A program made the translations under genes and the position numbers. A DNA stretch of 7,323 nucleotides from Actinomycetes bacterium (lineage in GTDB: Bacteria > Actinomycetota > Coriobacteriia > Coriobacteriales > Eggerthellaceae). Location: positions 1 to 7,323 of the forward strand of contig JAEWYG010000099.1 in the NCBI GenBank assembly GCA_023395755.1. The letters are read 5' to 3'. Positions 6,569 through 7,323 of this stretch are shown piece after piece. Position 1 is the stretch's first letter, and every line of letters begins with the position of its first letter. The notes under the pieces were generated by a model. It worked only from the letters and a program-made list of their open reading frames with translations, made no database searches and had not been told where the DNA came from.

Positions 6569-7105
6569 ATGTCAAAGAAGTGGTATGTCCTGCACACTTA
6601 CTCGGGCTATGAGAACAAGGTGAAAAAGAACCTTGAGACGCGCATTGAGACTATGGGTCTTGAGAATAGTGTGTTCGCCATTGAGATACCTACCGAGATG
6701 GTAACGGAGATCAAAGAGGGCGGGCGTCGCGTTGAGAGTGAGAAGAAGGTATTCCCAGGTTATGTGCTAGTGCGTATGGAACTTGACGACCGTAGCTGGG
6801 CTGCGGTACGCAATACGCCTGGTGTCACGGGCTTTGTTGGTAGCCAGGGCAACCCAGCGCCGCTTACGCGTGACGAGTACAACAAAATTATGGGTATGGG
6901 TAAACCTCGTGCTGGTACGCCGAAAAAGACCTCTACCTCTATTGAGGTGGGTCAGTCCGTTAAGGTGGTCTCCGGGCCCTTGGCGGAGTTCGATGGTGTG
7001 GTGTCTGAGGTATCGCCTGAGTCTGGTAAGGTAAAGGTGCTCGTTTCTATTTTCGGACGCGAAACACCGGTGGAGCTTTCGTTTGATCAGGTTGCCAAGA
7101 TTTAA
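6569..7105 (+). CDS. nusG: transcription termination/antitermination factor NusG
   Basis: A 178-residue RNA polymerase-binding factor that affects pausing and Rho-dependent termination and links transcription to the ribosome. The NGN domain occupies about 4-108, with KWYVLHTYSGYENKVKKNL at the start and VFPGYVLVRM at 61-70. A short linker (about 109-125) leads to the KOW domain (about 126-178), with VKVVSGPLAEFDGVVSEV and a terminal FGRETPVELSFDQVAKI. Length is standard. The start codon is 3 nt after the secE stop, with GGGGGTG and AAGG nearby as possible ribosome-binding sequence, so translational coupling to secE is likely. The order secE-nusG-rplK is one of the best conserved in bacteria. 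Confidence 0.98.
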   Translation: MSKKWYVLHTYSGYENKVKKNLETRIETMGLENSVFAIEIPTEMVTEIKEGGRRVESEKKVFPGYVLVRMELDDRSWAAVRNTPGVTGFVGSQGNPAPLTRDEYNKIMGMGKPRAGTPKKTSTSIEVGQSVKVVSGPLAEFDGVVSEVSPESGKVKVLVSIFGRETPVELSFDQVAKI

Positions 7106-7127
7106 CGAATGCTAACGTGGTAAACAT

Positions 7128-7182
7128 AAGCAGTGCGCGTGCCTGTGGTGGACCGGGGCTTCTCGCGCGAGCAACACTGCTT
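7128..7182 (+). promoter_or_regulatory. structured leader before rplK (terminator or ribosomal-protein leader)
   Basis: AAGCAGTG (7128-7135) pairs with CACTGCTT (7175-7182), 8 bp, closing a GC-rich domain in which CGCG (7136-7139) may pair with CGCG (7164-7167). TTGTTGAT follows. In many bacteria L1 represses the rplK-rplA operon by binding this leader, so an autogenous site is plausible; a terminator after nusG is the alternative. I could not match a specific L1 motif. Confidence 0.4.
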
Positions 7183-7230
7183 TGTTGATAGATTTTAAAA
7201 TGGTATGGTCAGCTGAAAGGACCGTTCACA

Positions 7231-7323
7231 ATGGCTGAAAAGAAAGCTACTGGCTTCATCAAACTTCAGATTCCTGCTGGTGCAGCAAACCCGGCCCCTC
7301 CGGTTGGTCCGGCTCTTGGCTCC
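7231..7323 (+). CDS. rplK: 50S ribosomal protein L11, 5' end only
   Basis: The first 31 codons of L11, the protein of the ribosomal GTPase-associated centre that contacts elongation factors and takes part in RelA activation in many bacteria. The visible part reads MAEKKATGFIKLQIPAGAAN and continues through PAPPVGPALG, the conserved N-terminal proline-rich switch region where thiostrepton-type antibiotics act. GAAAGGA (7215-7221) is 9 nt before the ATG. The gene runs off the window, so nothing can be said of its C-terminal rRNA-binding domain. Its place after nusG is the standard order. Confidence 0.97.
   Translation, partial: MAEKKATGFIKLQIPAGAANPAPPVGPALGS

Noticed and set aside
7185..7213. 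Possible separate rplK promoter (TTGATA with TAAAAT or TATGGT)
   Set aside because: Spacing between the boxes is wrong (5 or 13 bp), so there is no acceptable pair.

Overview
The window looks like chromosomal DNA from a moderate-GC member of the actinobacterial class Coriobacteriia. This is inferred from the style of EF-Tu, from SecE with a long charged N-terminal extension, from a twin-arginine NlpC/P60 hydrolase and from CCA-encoded tRNAs. The genus cannot be fixed from sequence alone.

Layout. The left part (1-3550) is an accessory block: putP, a sodium/proline symporter, on the + strand, convergent with a family-6 type DNA glycosylase (hypoxanthine/deoxyinosine) on the - strand. Upstream of the glycosylase on the - strand lies a secreted NlpC/P60 peptidoglycan hydrolase, separated from it by a UUCG-loop terminator. 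A spacer of about 430 bp (3550-3987) follows with no convincing gene. Its central part (3661-3900) is only about 36% GC by hand count, and it carries several nested and competing inverted repeats plus two tiny overlapping ORFs.

The right part (3988-7323) is a translation/transcription/secretion cluster, all on the + strand: a near-consensus promoter, tRNA-Tyr(GUA), tRNA-Thr(GGU), tRNA-Met(CAU), tuf, rpmG, tRNA-Trp(CCA), secE, nusG and the first 31 codons of rplK. The order tRNAs-tuf-secE-nusG-rplK is the same general arrangement as the E. coli tufB region. Its products deliver aminoacyl-tRNA to the ribosome (tRNAs, EF-Tu), build the large subunit (L33, L11), couple transcription to translation (NusG) and stabilise the Sec translocon (SecE). 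Several hairpins between the genes (4362-4381, 5657-5682, 6042-6066, 7128-7182) suggest stepwise termination, processing or autogenous control within the cluster.

I found no CRISPR array, insertion sequence, phage gene or evident new defence system. The items most worth a second look are the structured AT-rich spacer, the duplicated hairpin arm before secE, the stem before rplK, and the putP start-site palindrome.
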